From: Halorubellus sp. JP-L1
GTDB lineage: Archaea > Halobacteriota > Halobacteria > Halobacteriales > Natrialbaceae
Direction: 5' to 3'
NCBI RefSeq assembly: GCF_011440375.1
Contig: NZ_JAAOIR010000003.1
Location: 62,001 to 126,000 of the forward strand
Length of the DNA: 64,000 bases
The notes beneath the pieces are model-generated. The model saw nothing but the letters and a program-made list of their open reading frames with translations, was not told where the DNA came from and searched no databases. Each line of letters opens with the position of its first letter. Position 1 is the stretch's first letter. The position numbers and the translations under genes were made by a program. Below, one piece after another: positions 50,371 through 59,287 of the stretch.

Positions 50371-50432
50371 CGCGAGGTCGCCGGATCGGCGATAACTATA
50401 TCATCGGTCGACGAAACTTCACTACCCAAGGT

Positions 50433-50804
50433 ATGGATGTCGACCACTGGCGATCGACAGTGACGGAACGCGCGAACGAAGACGATCGGTTCGCGACGGC
50501 GTCCGAGCAGTTCGACGGCTCGGTTGCGTTCGACGTCGGCGACCGAACGCTCTGGTTCAAGCTCTACCGTGGCCGCATCATCGACACCGAGCGGTACGTT
50601 CCGTTCTTCGGTGCGACGTTCCGAGTCCTCGGCGATCCCGACGCGTGGGCGACGGTCGCGGCGGAGGAAGCGTCGTTCACGGAGCAGGTGCGCCGTGGCC
50701 GTCTTCGGATCACGGGGAACAAACTCGAAGCGAACCGGATGCGGGACGCGACCGAACTCATGATGCGGTACCTCCCGAAGCCGACGGAGGAACTCGATGC
50801 CTGA
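50433..50804 (+). CDS. SCP2-like sterol/lipid-carrier domain protein
   Basis: A 123-residue protein with the SCP-2 pattern: ASEQFDGSVAFDVGDRTLWFKLYRGRIID, then FRVLGDPDAWATVAAEE, and the closing RLRITGNKLEANRMRDATELMMRY. SCP2 domains bind lipids or fatty acyl-CoA in a hydrophobic tunnel. It overlaps the next hydrolase by eight bases. A lipid-binding partner supports a hydrophobic substrate for this island. Confidence 0.78.
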   Translation: MDVDHWRSTVTERANEDDRFATASEQFDGSVAFDVGDRTLWFKLYRGRIIDTERYVPFFGATFRVLGDPDAWATVAAEEASFTEQVRRGRLRITGNKLEANRMRDATELMMRYLPKPTEELDA

Positions 50805-51588
50805 GTCACTGACTGGACGGTACGCAGAGGTGTGGGACACGCGGACGTACTACGAGACGATCGGGGACGAGAGCGATACGTCGATCGTCTTGTTGCACAC
50901 GGCGGGGTCGGAGGGGCGACAGTGGCAGTACGCCGCCCCGGAACTCGCTGCGGCCGGGTACCACGTCGTCGTGCCGGACATGCCCGGGCACGGGAAGTCC
51001 TATCCGGTGGACTGGGAGCCCATATCGGCGCTCCACGACTACGGGGAGTTCGTCTGGGAGCTCGCGTCCGTACTGGAACTCGGCGAGTTCGCGGTGGCGG
51101 GCTGCTCCATCGGTGGCTCGATCGTCATCGACATGGCCGTGAACCACGGCGATGACCTCCTCGGCGTGGTGGCGTTCGAGGGATTGGCGAAGACGGATAG
51201 TGCGGCACTCGGACGGCTCTCGCACCCGCACGCGTGCCCGGGCTGGCAGGACATCCTCGACTACTCGACGGTCGATGCGACGCACTCCGGCCTCGACCCG
51301 GCTCGCCGAGAGGAGCTGAAGTGGCAGCATCGCGGGTCCCAGCGGGTGGCGACGAACGACCTGCAGGCGTCTCACGACCACGACGTCCTCGCCGACGCCG
51401 AGCAGGCGACGTGTCCGACGCTCGTCGTCCGCGGTACCGACGACTTCTACATCGCTGAGGAGCTGTTCGACCAGACGGTCGATGCGATCCCGGACTGCGA
51501 GAGTGCGGTGATGGCGGAGACCGGCCATTATCCGATGATGGAGCGGCCGTCGGAGACGGTCGAGCTGATCGTCGACTTCTTGCAATAA
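50797..51588 (+). CDS. Alpha/beta hydrolase
   Basis: A 263-residue soluble hydrolase. The nucleophile elbow is GCSIGGS, the oxyanion region is LLHTAGSEGRQWQY and the catalytic His is in AETGHYPMMERP, with an Asp in VVRGTDDFYIAEE. It lacks a signal peptide. The substrate is probably an ester, thioester or ring-cleavage product of the island. It is coupled to the SCP2 protein by an overlap. Confidence 0.89.
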   Translation: MPESLTGRYAEVWDTRTYYETIGDESDTSIVLLHTAGSEGRQWQYAAPELAAAGYHVVVPDMPGHGKSYPVDWEPISALHDYGEFVWELASVLELGEFAVAGCSIGGSIVIDMAVNHGDDLLGVVAFEGLAKTDSAALGRLSHPHACPGWQDILDYSTVDATHSGLDPARREELKWQHRGSQRVATNDLQASHDHDVLADAEQATCPTLVVRGTDDFYIAEELFDQTVDAIPDCESAVMAETGHYPMMERPSETVELIVDFLQ

Positions 51589-51683
51589 CGCCTCCACGCA
51601 ACTACAGTATTGGGTCGCGAATCAACTCGGCAAGACGCCGAATAAACGTTCTGTGCACATTTACGGGTTTCTTCCTAGAGGTA

Positions 51684-51694
51684 CCTTTATGCTT
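51684..51694 (+). promoter_or_regulatory. TATA element of livK
   Basis: CCTTTATGCTT lies about 30 bases before the ATG at 51720. Confidence 0.55.
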
Positions 51695-51719
51695 GTGTAG
51701 TTCTAGCATAGCGTACCGT

Positions 51720-53063
51720 ATGGCAGATGACAGCCCCTCATCCGATAGGATAGTGCATAGTACCCGTAGACGGCGAATCCTGCAGGCATCCGGGTTGGCC
51801 ACCGTCGGCCTGGCTGGCTGCCTCTCCGGCGGCGATGGTAGCGATGGCGGCGATGGCGGCGATGGCGGCGACGGTGGCGACGGTGGCGACGGTGGCAGCG
51901 ACACGACTGACGGCGGCGACGGTGGGGGTGGCTCCTCGGACAACGCGGAGCCCATCCACATCGGTGTCTCGCTCCCGTTGTCCGGATCCTTCAGTTCGAT
52001 ATCGACGCTTCTCGAGGGCGGCTACCTCGGCTTCCAGGACTGGGTGAACAACGGTCTCGGCGGCATCGAGTCTGACGACGGCATGCACGAACTACAGTTA
52101 GACCTACGAGACGACCAGTCCCAGGAATCCCGCGCGGGACGGATCGCGACGCGGTTCGCGAGCGACGACAAGTTCGGTGCGATGGTGCAGGCGTACGGCT
52201 CTTCGCTCGTACAGGCTGCGGCGTCCCAGGCGGACCGCAGCCAGATGGTACTGATGTCCAGCGTCTCCGCGAACAACCCGCTCCACGAGGAGTTCTCGTA
52301 CCTGTTCCAGACGAGCCAGAAGATTACGCGGCTGGGGGACGCGTCCCTCCTCGAGGGGAACGTCGACAAGGTGGCCGTCTGGGGCCCCGAGATGTCCTGG
52401 GTGGACCTCTCGCTAGAGACGTTCGTGGAGGCCGCACCGGACCACGGTCTCGAAGTCGTCGTCAACGACCGGCATCCGCGCGACACCCGCGACTTCTCGG
52501 CGCTCGTATCCAAGGCCCAGAACAACGGCGCCGAAGCCCTGATCCAGTCGGGGTACGGCGAGCACTCGCAGGCGACGATCGACGCGATCTCGTCGTCGAA
52601 CTGGCAGCCGAAGTACGGTGCGTTCCAGACCCTTCCGCTTTCCATCGCGAAGGACATCGGCTCAGATACGGTCGACAAGCTCTGCTTCCCGAGCATCTGG
52701 AACTCGTCGCTGTCCGCCGGGTCGAACGACCAGCTCCTCGAGTACTTCCCGAAGCACGCGCCCGAAGGCGAAGAGCCGACGTACCAGACGGCGCTCGCGT
52801 GGGCGACGCTCGAGGTCTACAAGGCGGCGGTCGAGGACCTCGGGAACGACTTCAACGACAGCGAGAAGTTGAAGAACTGGTACGCCGATGCGACGCCCGA
52901 GACGGTCATCGGGACCGAATCCTGGAACGAGAACGGGGGCCAGACCGGCGTGGAGTGGAACCTCGCCCAATGGCAGGTGGAGGGCGACACCTTCAATCGC
53001 CCCTACGTCTACCCCGAGAAGTTCAAGCAGGCCGACTTCCAGTTCCCCAAGCAGAACTGGTAA
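51720..53063 (+). CDS. livK: LivK-type ABC substrate-binding lipoprotein
   Basis: A 447-residue extracellular binding protein (Peripla_BP_6 family). The N-terminus has an RRRRILQASGLATVGLAGC Tat lipoprotein signal, with the lipobox Cys near residue 39. A Gly/Asp-rich repeat linker (GGDGGD units, 12-bp periodicity) leads into the ligand-binding domain, which begins IHIGVSLPLSGSFSSISTLLEGGYLGFQDWVN. It should deliver substrate to LivH/LivM. It is monocistronic with its own promoter. The cognate ligand is probably an organic acid rather than leucine, given its neighbours. Confidence 0.92.
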   Translation: MADDSPSSDRIVHSTRRRRILQASGLATVGLAGCLSGGDGSDGGDGGDGGDGGDGGDGGSDTTDGGDGGGGSSDNAEPIHIGVSLPLSGSFSSISTLLEGGYLGFQDWVNNGLGGIESDDGMHELQLDLRDDQSQESRAGRIATRFASDDKFGAMVQAYGSSLVQAAASQADRSQMVLMSSVSANNPLHEEFSYLFQTSQKITRLGDASLLEGNVDKVAVWGPEMSWVDLSLETFVEAAPDHGLEVVVNDRHPRDTRDFSALVSKAQNNGAEALIQSGYGEHSQATIDAISSSNWQPKYGAFQTLPLSIAKDIGSDTVDKLCFPSIWNSSLSAGSNDQLLEYFPKHAPEGEEPTYQTALAWATLEVYKAAVEDLGNDFNDSEKLKNWYADATPETVIGTESWNENGGQTGVEWNLAQWQVEGDTFNRPYVYPEKFKQADFQFPKQNW

Positions 53064-53236
53064 CGGCGTTCCCGATTCGCTCGTCAGCAGTCACGTTTTC
53101 ACGCCGTCTACGCTCCGACCAGTCGCTCGCACTCCTCTGGCGAGCCACGGTCACGTTCGCTAATCGATTCGGTGACATCTGGAGTAACGGTCCGATGGTG
53201 TCGCCGTGGCTTCGGCGTCTGTCGAATCCTGGGTCG

Positions 53237-54175
53237 TCACTCGGACGAAGGGGAGTGAGCGGTCGCGTCGCCCGTCAGGACTGTCGTTCCGTGTTGGTTC
53301 TGCATCTCGAATCGAACGCCGTCGTCGGTTGGGACGCCAGCGACCTCGAGCCGATCTCCGGGCCAGACGCGAGCCTCGAACCGCGTCCGGAAGCAGCGTA
53401 ACTCCGCGAGCGGGACGAACCGGCGGGCGAACCGGCTCGCGATTCCCGCGAGTAGCATTCCCTGTGCGAACACCGAGCGCGAGCCGGCATCGTGGGCGGC
53501 CGACTCGTTGACGTGTAGCGGGTTGAAGTCGCCGCTCGCCCCCGCGTACTTGACGAAGTCGATCTGGGACATCTGCGGGACGCGTAGCGTGGCGGCATCG
53601 CCGTCTCCGTCGTCCCGTGGTCTGCCCGTGGGTTCGACGAACCCGCTCGAATCGTTCGCGCGTCCCGACGGTCCCGGGTCGGTGTCGTCCGTCTCTCCTT
53701 TCTCGATGCGGGTTCGTCGTTCGGTGACGACGAGTTCATCGCTCTCCGTTCGATACGTCGTCTCGAGGGTCGCCATGACGAGGTCGGCGTCGTCGTCGCG
53801 CGTCCGGAGACTGACGTCGACCAGTTGCGTTCGACCGTCGAGGGTATCGCCGGCGTAGACCGGTCGCTCGAACGTGTACGTCTGTTCTCCGTGAACGGTC
53901 CGTGACTGGGCGAAGCCCAGGTCGAACCCGAAGTCGCTCGTCGCATCGTCGACTCGATATCGTGGGAAGTAGGCGACGCGCGTGAACGTCGGCGGTGCCA
54001 CGACCGCGGGGTGGCCTGCCGCGACGGCTTCGTCCGCGTCCACGTACAACGGATGCGGGTCGTGGATTGCACGTGCGAACTCGTCGACCTTCCCCGCTTC
54101 GACGGTGAATCCCGACACCGTCTCGTGGGATTCCCCGACCAGTGCCTCGAGCTCGCTCAGTGATCTCTCGGGCAT
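53237..54175 (-). CDS. Double MaoC-type (R)-hydratase
   Basis: A 312-residue protein with two hot-dog domains. The first holds FARAIHDPHPLYVDADEAVAAGHPAVVAPPTF. The second has VPQMSQIDFVKYAGASGDFNPLHVNESAAHDAG, the MaoC hydratase motif with the Asp and His pair (residues about 200-232). Such proteins hydrate enoyl-CoA. The first domain keeps a degraded motif, as usual for the double hot-dog type. It is downstream of the CoA-transferase gene on the same strand. Confidence 0.88.
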   Translation of the reverse strand: MPERSLSELEALVGESHETVSGFTVEAGKVDEFARAIHDPHPLYVDADEAVAAGHPAVVAPPTFTRVAYFPRYRVDDATSDFGFDLGFAQSRTVHGEQTYTFERPVYAGDTLDGRTQLVDVSLRTRDDDADLVMATLETTYRTESDELVVTERRTRIEKGETDDTDPGPSGRANDSSGFVEPTGRPRDDGDGDAATLRVPQMSQIDFVKYAGASGDFNPLHVNESAAHDAGSRSVFAQGMLLAGIASRFARRFVPLAELRCFRTRFEARVWPGDRLEVAGVPTDDGVRFEMQNQHGTTVLTGDATAHSPSSE

Positions 54176-54241
54176 CGTCTTAGCGAGAGCGTGACGATGG
54201 ACCGTCGAAGGGGGCGTCGTGGCGTCGTCCGGTGAAGGTCA

Positions 54242-55432
54242 TCAGATGACGCCCTCCTCGTCCAGTGCGTCGATCAGTTCGTCGTCGTAGTCGAGGAGGT
54301 CTGCAAGCACCTCCTCGGTGTGTTCGCTGAGGAGTGGTGCGGATTCGACGTCGGGCTGCTCCGAGCCGGAGAACTTGATGGGGAGGCCCGGGACCGGGAC
54401 CTCTGAGCGACCGTCGGACTGGTTGGGGAGGTGATTCAGCATCCCGCGCTCTTCGAGGTGGTCGTCGGCGACGATCTCCTCGATGGTCCGAACGGGCGCG
54501 CACGGAACGCCGGCCTCGCGGAGGCGCTCGGTCACCTCGTCCTTCTCCATGCCGTCCAGCCACTCCTTGATGTAGCCGTCGACTTCGCCGATGTGCTCGG
54601 CGCGCTTAGCCTTCGAAGAGAGGCGGTCGACGCCCAGGAGGTCCTTGTGCCCCATCAGTCGCGCGAGCGACTCCCAGTGTCGTTCGGCGATGCAGATGAT
54701 GGTCACGTGACCGTCGTCGACTTCGTAGGCGTTGTAGGGCGCGATGGAGAGCCCGGAGTGCTGATTCCCGGTCCGCGGCGGCGTCTCGGTCTCTGACACC
54801 CAGGAGGCGACGGGCGAGGCCAGCGTGGGGTAGATGGTATCGAACATCCCGACTTCGACGTACTGGCCGGAGCCCGTCCGTTCGCGCTGGAACAGGGCGC
54901 TCACGATTCCGGCGACGAGGTGGATGGCGCCGAAGAAGTCGGCGACGGCGGGCCCCGCCTTCACGGGTGGTTGTTCGGGAAACCCGGTCGTGCTCATGAT
55001 GCCGCTCATCGCCTGTACGGTCAGGTCCATCGCGGGATACTCCGCGTACGGTCCGGTGTCGCCGTACCCCGACCCGTGCGCGTAGATGAGTTCAGGGTTG
55101 ATCTCCTCGAGTGTCTCGTATCCGACGCCGAGTTCGTCCATCTTCCCTGTCGCGTAATTCTCGAAGATGACGTCGGCTTCCGCGGCGAGTTCTTTGAGGA
55201 GCCCCTTCCCGCGTTCAGACTTGAGGTTGATCGTGATTCCGCGCTTGTTCGGGTTGAGGTACTGGTACTGGGGGGGTTTGCCGTCCTCGGTCCGCGTGCG
55301 GACGTTCTCTCCCCATGGCGGTTCGACCTTCACGACGTCTGCGCCGAGGTACGCAAGCACCATCCCGCAATAGCCACCCTGGTAGATTTGCCCGAGATCA
55401 AGTATGCGTACGTCTTTCAACGGCGGGTCCAT
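54242..55432 (-). CDS. Class III CoA-transferase (CaiB/BaiF family)
   Basis: A 396-residue formyl-CoA transferase-like enzyme. It has VRILDLGQIYQGGYCGMVLAYLGADVVKVEPPWGE, NLKSERGKGLLKELAAEADVIFENYATGKMDELG and the catalytic Asp in PAMDLTVQAMSGIMS. These enzymes activate carboxylic acids by exchanging CoA from a donor acyl-CoA. The start at 55432 (MDPPLKDVRILD) is preferred to 55474. It is divergent from the IclR gene and heads a leftward pair with the MaoC gene. Confidence 0.93.
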   Translation of the reverse strand: MDPPLKDVRILDLGQIYQGGYCGMVLAYLGADVVKVEPPWGENVRTRTEDGKPPQYQYLNPNKRGITINLKSERGKGLLKELAAEADVIFENYATGKMDELGVGYETLEEINPELIYAHGSGYGDTGPYAEYPAMDLTVQAMSGIMSTTGFPEQPPVKAGPAVADFFGAIHLVAGIVSALFQRERTGSGQYVEVGMFDTIYPTLASPVASWVSETETPPRTGNQHSGLSIAPYNAYEVDDGHVTIICIAERHWESLARLMGHKDLLGVDRLSSKAKRAEHIGEVDGYIKEWLDGMEKDEVTERLREAGVPCAPVRTIEEIVADDHLEERGMLNHLPNQSDGRSEVPVPGLPIKFSGSEQPDVESAPLLSEHTEEVLADLLDYDDELIDALDEEGVI

Positions 55433-55543
55433 GTGACTAACCACATGCGATACACCAACATATAACTCACGCATGGGGGAACCGCCCGAGGGAAGGCGGC
55501 CACCCTGCCCAACGCACCCATCCCCGTTCCAGATTATCGAACC

Positions 55544-55553
55544 AAATTTATAG
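55544..55553 (+). promoter_or_regulatory. TATA element of the IclR gene
   Basis: AAATTTATAGG is centred about 26 bases before the ATG at 55575. Confidence 0.6.
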
Positions 55554-55574
55554 GTGGGGATTCAAGGTGATAGC

Positions 55575-56324
55575 ATGGGAATCAAATCCACGCAAACGCT
55601 CATCGGCATCAGCGAGGTGCTGAAGGATCACGAGGAGGGACTGGGGGTGACGGCGCTCGCGGACGAACTCGGGATGGCGAAGAGCACGATCCACAACCAC
55701 CTGTCGACGCTGGAGGAGCACGGATTCGTCGTCAACGACGACGGAACCTACCGGCTCGGACTCCGGTTCCTCGATTTCGGGATGGCGACGCGGAACTCGA
55801 GCAGGGTCTACCAGGTCGCGAAACCGAAGGTGGACGAACTCTCCGCGTCGATAGAGCAGAAGGTGTGGTGCATGGTGGAACAGCAAGGTCGCGGTGTCAG
55901 GCTGTACGTCTCGGACTACAACGACAAACTCCAGACGAACGCGTACATCGGGCAGCGGACGTACCTGCATCAGAGTGCGGCTGGGAAGGCAATCCTCGCG
56001 CACCTCCCGGAGCGTCGAGTCGACGAGATAATCGAGCGGGTGGGCTTGCCGGAGGCGACGTCCGAGACGATTACGGAGCGCGACGAACTCTTCGAGGAGC
56101 TGTCTGAGATCCGCGACCGAGGGGTCGCGTTCAACCAGGGCGAGTCGGTGTGGGGACTTACGGGTGTCGGAGCACCGATCCGGGACAAGGACGGGAACGT
56201 TCTGGGGTCGGTGAGCGTCGCTGCCGCCTCGAACATTATGAAGGACAGTCGTCTGCGGTCGGAGCTATCGGAGCAGCTCCTTGGGACGATCAACGAGATC
56301 GAGATCAACCTCACCCACAACTGA
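55575..56324 (+). CDS. IclR family transcription regulator
   Basis: A 249-residue regulator. The winged-helix HTH holds GLGVTALADELGMAKSTIHNHLSTLEEHGFV. The C-terminal effector domain carries LHQSAAGKAILAHLPE and ATSETITERDELFEELSEIRDRGVAFNQGE, ending in GSVSVAAAS. IclR proteins bind aromatic or carboxylic metabolites and control catabolic genes. Its central position between the CoA-transferase and acyl-CoA dehydrogenase genes makes it the likely local regulator of the island. The start is supported by a TATA element. Confidence 0.92.
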   Translation: MGIKSTQTLIGISEVLKDHEEGLGVTALADELGMAKSTIHNHLSTLEEHGFVVNDDGTYRLGLRFLDFGMATRNSSRVYQVAKPKVDELSASIEQKVWCMVEQQGRGVRLYVSDYNDKLQTNAYIGQRTYLHQSAAGKAILAHLPERRVDEIIERVGLPEATSETITERDELFEELSEIRDRGVAFNQGESVWGLTGVGAPIRDKDGNVLGSVSVAAASNIMKDSRLRSELSEQLLGTINEIEINLTHN

Positions 56325-56765
56325 TTCTGTTCGATGATGTGGGACGAAGGATGTGGTGTGGTCCCGAGAAACACGGTGTTTTTGCGAGACTGACTCCGAC
56401 TGTGTTACACCAATACCGGTGTAACTGGGCCTGGTCGGTACCATTCGAAACCCGCTATCCTGGGGAGGTCGACCGATCGTGCACCCGCGCCTACGTTCCG
56501 AATAATCGAACGATCCGGCTAGTCGGTAAAAGAGAAACCGTACGCGACGAACTGGCAACCGCCGAGCAACCCACCATACCCCGCGTCGTCGCGACCCGAT
56601 GTCCGCCACTCCAAGCCGGCTCCGACCACGAGCGCCCGTGGACGTCGACGGTTCGTCTGGGCTGTCGGCACGGTGGACGCACCACTAGTACGTTGGAAAC
56701 GAAGCGCCGATAATAGGGCGCTAACCTGCGACGGAACCGTTCGATGATGTGGAACGATGGGGTGG
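56325..56765. other. Gene-free stretch bordered by direct repeats
   Basis: No gene is found. The strings GTTCGATGATGTGGGACGA (56328-56346) and GTTCGATGATGTGGAACGA (56738-56756) border it as near-perfect direct repeats about 410 bases apart. A palindrome sits inside at 56404-56425. This could be a small excised or inserted element. Confidence 0.5.
56404..56425. repeat. Perfect 8-bp inverted repeat, operator-like
   Basis: GTTACACC, six bases, GGTGTAAC. It lies 80 bases after the IclR stop and 340 bases past the acyl-CoA dehydrogenase stop, between two convergent genes. Confidence 0.55.
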
Positions 56766-57893
56766 TCAGTCGAGACCGTGCTTCTTCAGATCGCGAGCGA
56801 TCATGTTCCGTTGAATCTCGGTCGTCCCGCCGGCGATACGCCAGCCGCGCACCCACCGATAGAGGTACTCGACCGGACTCTCCTTCATGTACCCCATCGC
56901 ACCCTGGACCTGGAGCGCCTCGTCGACGACCTCGTCGCCGAACTCGTTCGCCACGACCTTCGCGAGCGACGTCTCCAGTCGCGACGGGGGGCTGTCGATC
57001 GCATTCACGGCCGCACGATAGATCAGTAACCGTGCGGCTTCCAACTTCATCGCCATGTCAGCGAACTTCCACTCGATGCCCTGGAACTCCGAGATCTGCT
57101 CGCCGAACTGCTCACGGTCCTTCGCGTATGCCATCGCCTTGTCGAACGCGTTGAGTCCGCAAGCGACGCACATCATCGCGTTGTGAGTTCGTTCGACGTT
57201 GAACTCGATGAGGAGGTTCTTGAACGACTCCTTGCCCTCCGCGAGGATCTGCTCCTCGGGGAGCTCGCAGTCGTCGAACTCCAGTTCGTACTGCTCGTGG
57301 CCCGCCATGTTCGTGTAGGCCTGTCCGAGCGAGAACCCGGGCGTGTCAGCGTCCACGACCACGGCACCGATGTTCCCGTCCGGGAACTTGGCGTAGACGA
57401 GGAACGCGCCGCAGACGTCGGCCTTCGTCACCCATTGCTTCGTCCCGTTCAATAGGATACCGTCGTCCGCCCGCTCGACGGTCGTCGACATCGCTGCCGC
57501 GTCCGTCCCGGCCTCCGACTCCGAGATGGCGACCGACATTATCATCTCGCCGTCGCAGACGTCCTGGAGGTACTTCTCCTTCAGGTAGTCGTTCCCGAGC
57601 GTCGCGATTACGCGCGGCGGACCCATCGAGGACCGCGAGAGGACGTGCGCGGTGTCGGGGCAGACGCGACCAACCGCTTCCTGCGCGAGCAGGACCTCGA
57701 TGACGTCGTACCCGCCACCGCCGTACTCCTCGGGCAGTGCGATGCCGAGCAAGCCCTGCTCCGCGAGCACGTCCTTGTTCGCCTCGGGGAACTCGGTTTC
57801 CCAGGTGAAGGCGTCGTCGCTGAACTCGGTCTCAGCGAGCTCGGCCGCTAGATTCTTTATCATCCGCTGTTCGTCCGTTAACCGGAAGCGCAT
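56766..57893 (-). CDS. Acyl-CoA dehydrogenase (FadE-like)
   Basis: A 375-residue FAD-dependent enzyme. It begins MRFRLTDEQRMIKNLAAELAE, has the FAD/substrate region ISESEAGTDAAAM and NGTKQWVTKADVCG, and ends VRGWRIAGGTTEIQRNMIARDL. The usual YEGT glutamate is replaced by Gly (AGGT), as in actinobacterial FadE proteins that act on bulky or steroid-derived acyl-CoA, some of which work as heteromers. Another residue must act as the base if it is active alone. The start is the ATG at 57893. The frame extends to 58076, but without conservation. It lies convergent to the IclR gene. Confidence 0.9.
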   Translation of the reverse strand: MRFRLTDEQRMIKNLAAELAETEFSDDAFTWETEFPEANKDVLAEQGLLGIALPEEYGGGGYDVIEVLLAQEAVGRVCPDTAHVLSRSSMGPPRVIATLGNDYLKEKYLQDVCDGEMIMSVAISESEAGTDAAAMSTTVERADDGILLNGTKQWVTKADVCGAFLVYAKFPDGNIGAVVVDADTPGFSLGQAYTNMAGHEQYELEFDDCELPEEQILAEGKESFKNLLIEFNVERTHNAMMCVACGLNAFDKAMAYAKDREQFGEQISEFQGIEWKFADMAMKLEAARLLIYRAAVNAIDSPPSRLETSLAKVVANEFGDEVVDEALQVQGAMGYMKESPVEYLYRWVRGWRIAGGTTEIQRNMIARDLKKHGLD

Positions 57894-58080
57894 ACGATTA
57901 CCACCCCGGATATTCGGATAAGTATTCTGGTTCAAATCACAATTGGAACAGGTACGCTCGACGCAGCGGTCCGGCCGCCGCCCGACCCAGAACGAGTTCC
58001 GAGCGGACTCGGGGCGAGACGACAGCCCCCGACGTAGTGAGCGTCGTGGGGATACCTGGACGCGTGTGTGAGTCACCCAA

Positions 58081-58090
58081 ACGTATATCT
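58081..58090 (+). promoter_or_regulatory. TATA element of the thiolase-like gene
   Basis: ACGTATATCT lies about 30 bases before the ATG at 58115. Confidence 0.55.
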
Positions 58091-58114
58091 CTCCACGTTC
58101 GATACTGGTGAGAC

Positions 58115-59287
58115 ATGTCTGAAGAGCCGGTGTACGTCGCGGGCGCCTTCGAGCATCCGACGCGTGAGGCGCCGGAGTCGTCGACCATGCAGTTACACGG
58201 CGAGTGCGCCAAGCACGCGCTCGCGGACGCGGGCCTCTCCAAGGACGACGTGAATGGCTACTTCACGTCTGGCGTCCCGGAGTACGAGGACGGGAAGCCG
58301 ACGTTGCTCATGGCGGACTACCTCGGACTCGACGTCTCGTACATGGACGGGACGGACCACGGCGGTGCGTCCTACGTCAGCCACGTCGCGCACGCCGTCT
58401 CCGCGATCCGCGACGGGCGCTGCGACGTCGCGCTCGTCACCCTCGCCGGCCGGCCGCGATCGCGCAACCAGGCCACTGGGTCGGGGAGTCGTCCGTTGCG
58501 CTCGATGCAGGACAGCTTCGAGCGAATCTACGGCGTGACGAACATCGCGATGTACGGGATGGCCGCGCGCCGCCACATGCACGAGTACGGGACGACGCCC
58601 GAACAGCTCGCCGAGATACGGGTCGCGGCGTCGACGCACGCACAGCACAATCCGAACGCGCTCTACCAGGACCCGGTGACCGTCGAGGACGTCGTGGAGT
58701 CCCGCGTCGTCGCCGATCCCCTTCATCTACTGGACTGCTGCGTGATCACTGACGGCGGTGGCGCGCTCGTACTCGTGTCGGAGGACGTCCGCGAGGACCT
58801 CGAGCGCGAATGCGTCGAAGTCCTCGGGTGTGGCGAGGCAGCCGGACATCACCAGGCCGGTCGGATCGACATCACGCGGACGGCCGCCGAACGCTCGGGC
58901 GCTCGCGCGTTCGACGAGGCGGGCATCGAACCGGCGGACGTCGACTACGCGTCGCTCTACGACTCGTTCACGATCACCGTCCTGGAGACAATCGAGGACC
59001 TCGGCTTCTGCGAGAAGGGCGAAGGCGGCGAGTTCGTCGAGGACGGTGCGTTGCAGGCACCGGACGGCGAGCTCCCGTTCAATACCGACGGCGGCGGACT
59101 GTGCTCGAACCACCCGGGCAACCGAGGCGGCATGACGAAGATGATCGAGGCGGTTCGACAGCTCCGGGGTGAAGCGAACGAGCCGGTGCAGGTGGACGCT
59201 GACGTCGCGATCGCACACGCAACCGGTGGGTCCATCGCGACGCGTCACGCTGCCGCCACCGTCGTCTTCGGGAGGGAAGACCGATGA
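58115..59287 (+). CDS. Thiolase-fold protein lacking the nucleophilic Cys (Ltp2-like aldolase)
   Basis: A 390-residue thiolase-superfamily protein. Where thiolases have the CxS nucleophile it reads DHGGASYVSHVAHAV, so the catalytic Cys is missing. It keeps YDSFTITVLETIEDLGFCEKGEGG and NTDGGGLCSNHPGNRGGM, typical of lipid-transfer-protein-type thiolases (Ltp). The gene overlaps a DUF35 gene by four bases. In bacteria an Ltp2-DUF35 complex performs a retro-aldol cleavage of a branched acyl-CoA, using Tyr residues. That activity, rather than thiolysis, is the likely one here. The substrate is unknown. Confidence 0.88.
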   Translation: MSEEPVYVAGAFEHPTREAPESSTMQLHGECAKHALADAGLSKDDVNGYFTSGVPEYEDGKPTLLMADYLGLDVSYMDGTDHGGASYVSHVAHAVSAIRDGRCDVALVTLAGRPRSRNQATGSGSRPLRSMQDSFERIYGVTNIAMYGMAARRHMHEYGTTPEQLAEIRVAASTHAQHNPNALYQDPVTVEDVVESRVVADPLHLLDCCVITDGGGALVLVSEDVREDLERECVEVLGCGEAAGHHQAGRIDITRTAAERSGARAFDEAGIEPADVDYASLYDSFTITVLETIEDLGFCEKGEGGEFVEDGALQAPDGELPFNTDGGGLCSNHPGNRGGMTKMIEAVRQLRGEANEPVQVDADVAIAHATGGSIATRHAAATVVFGREDR

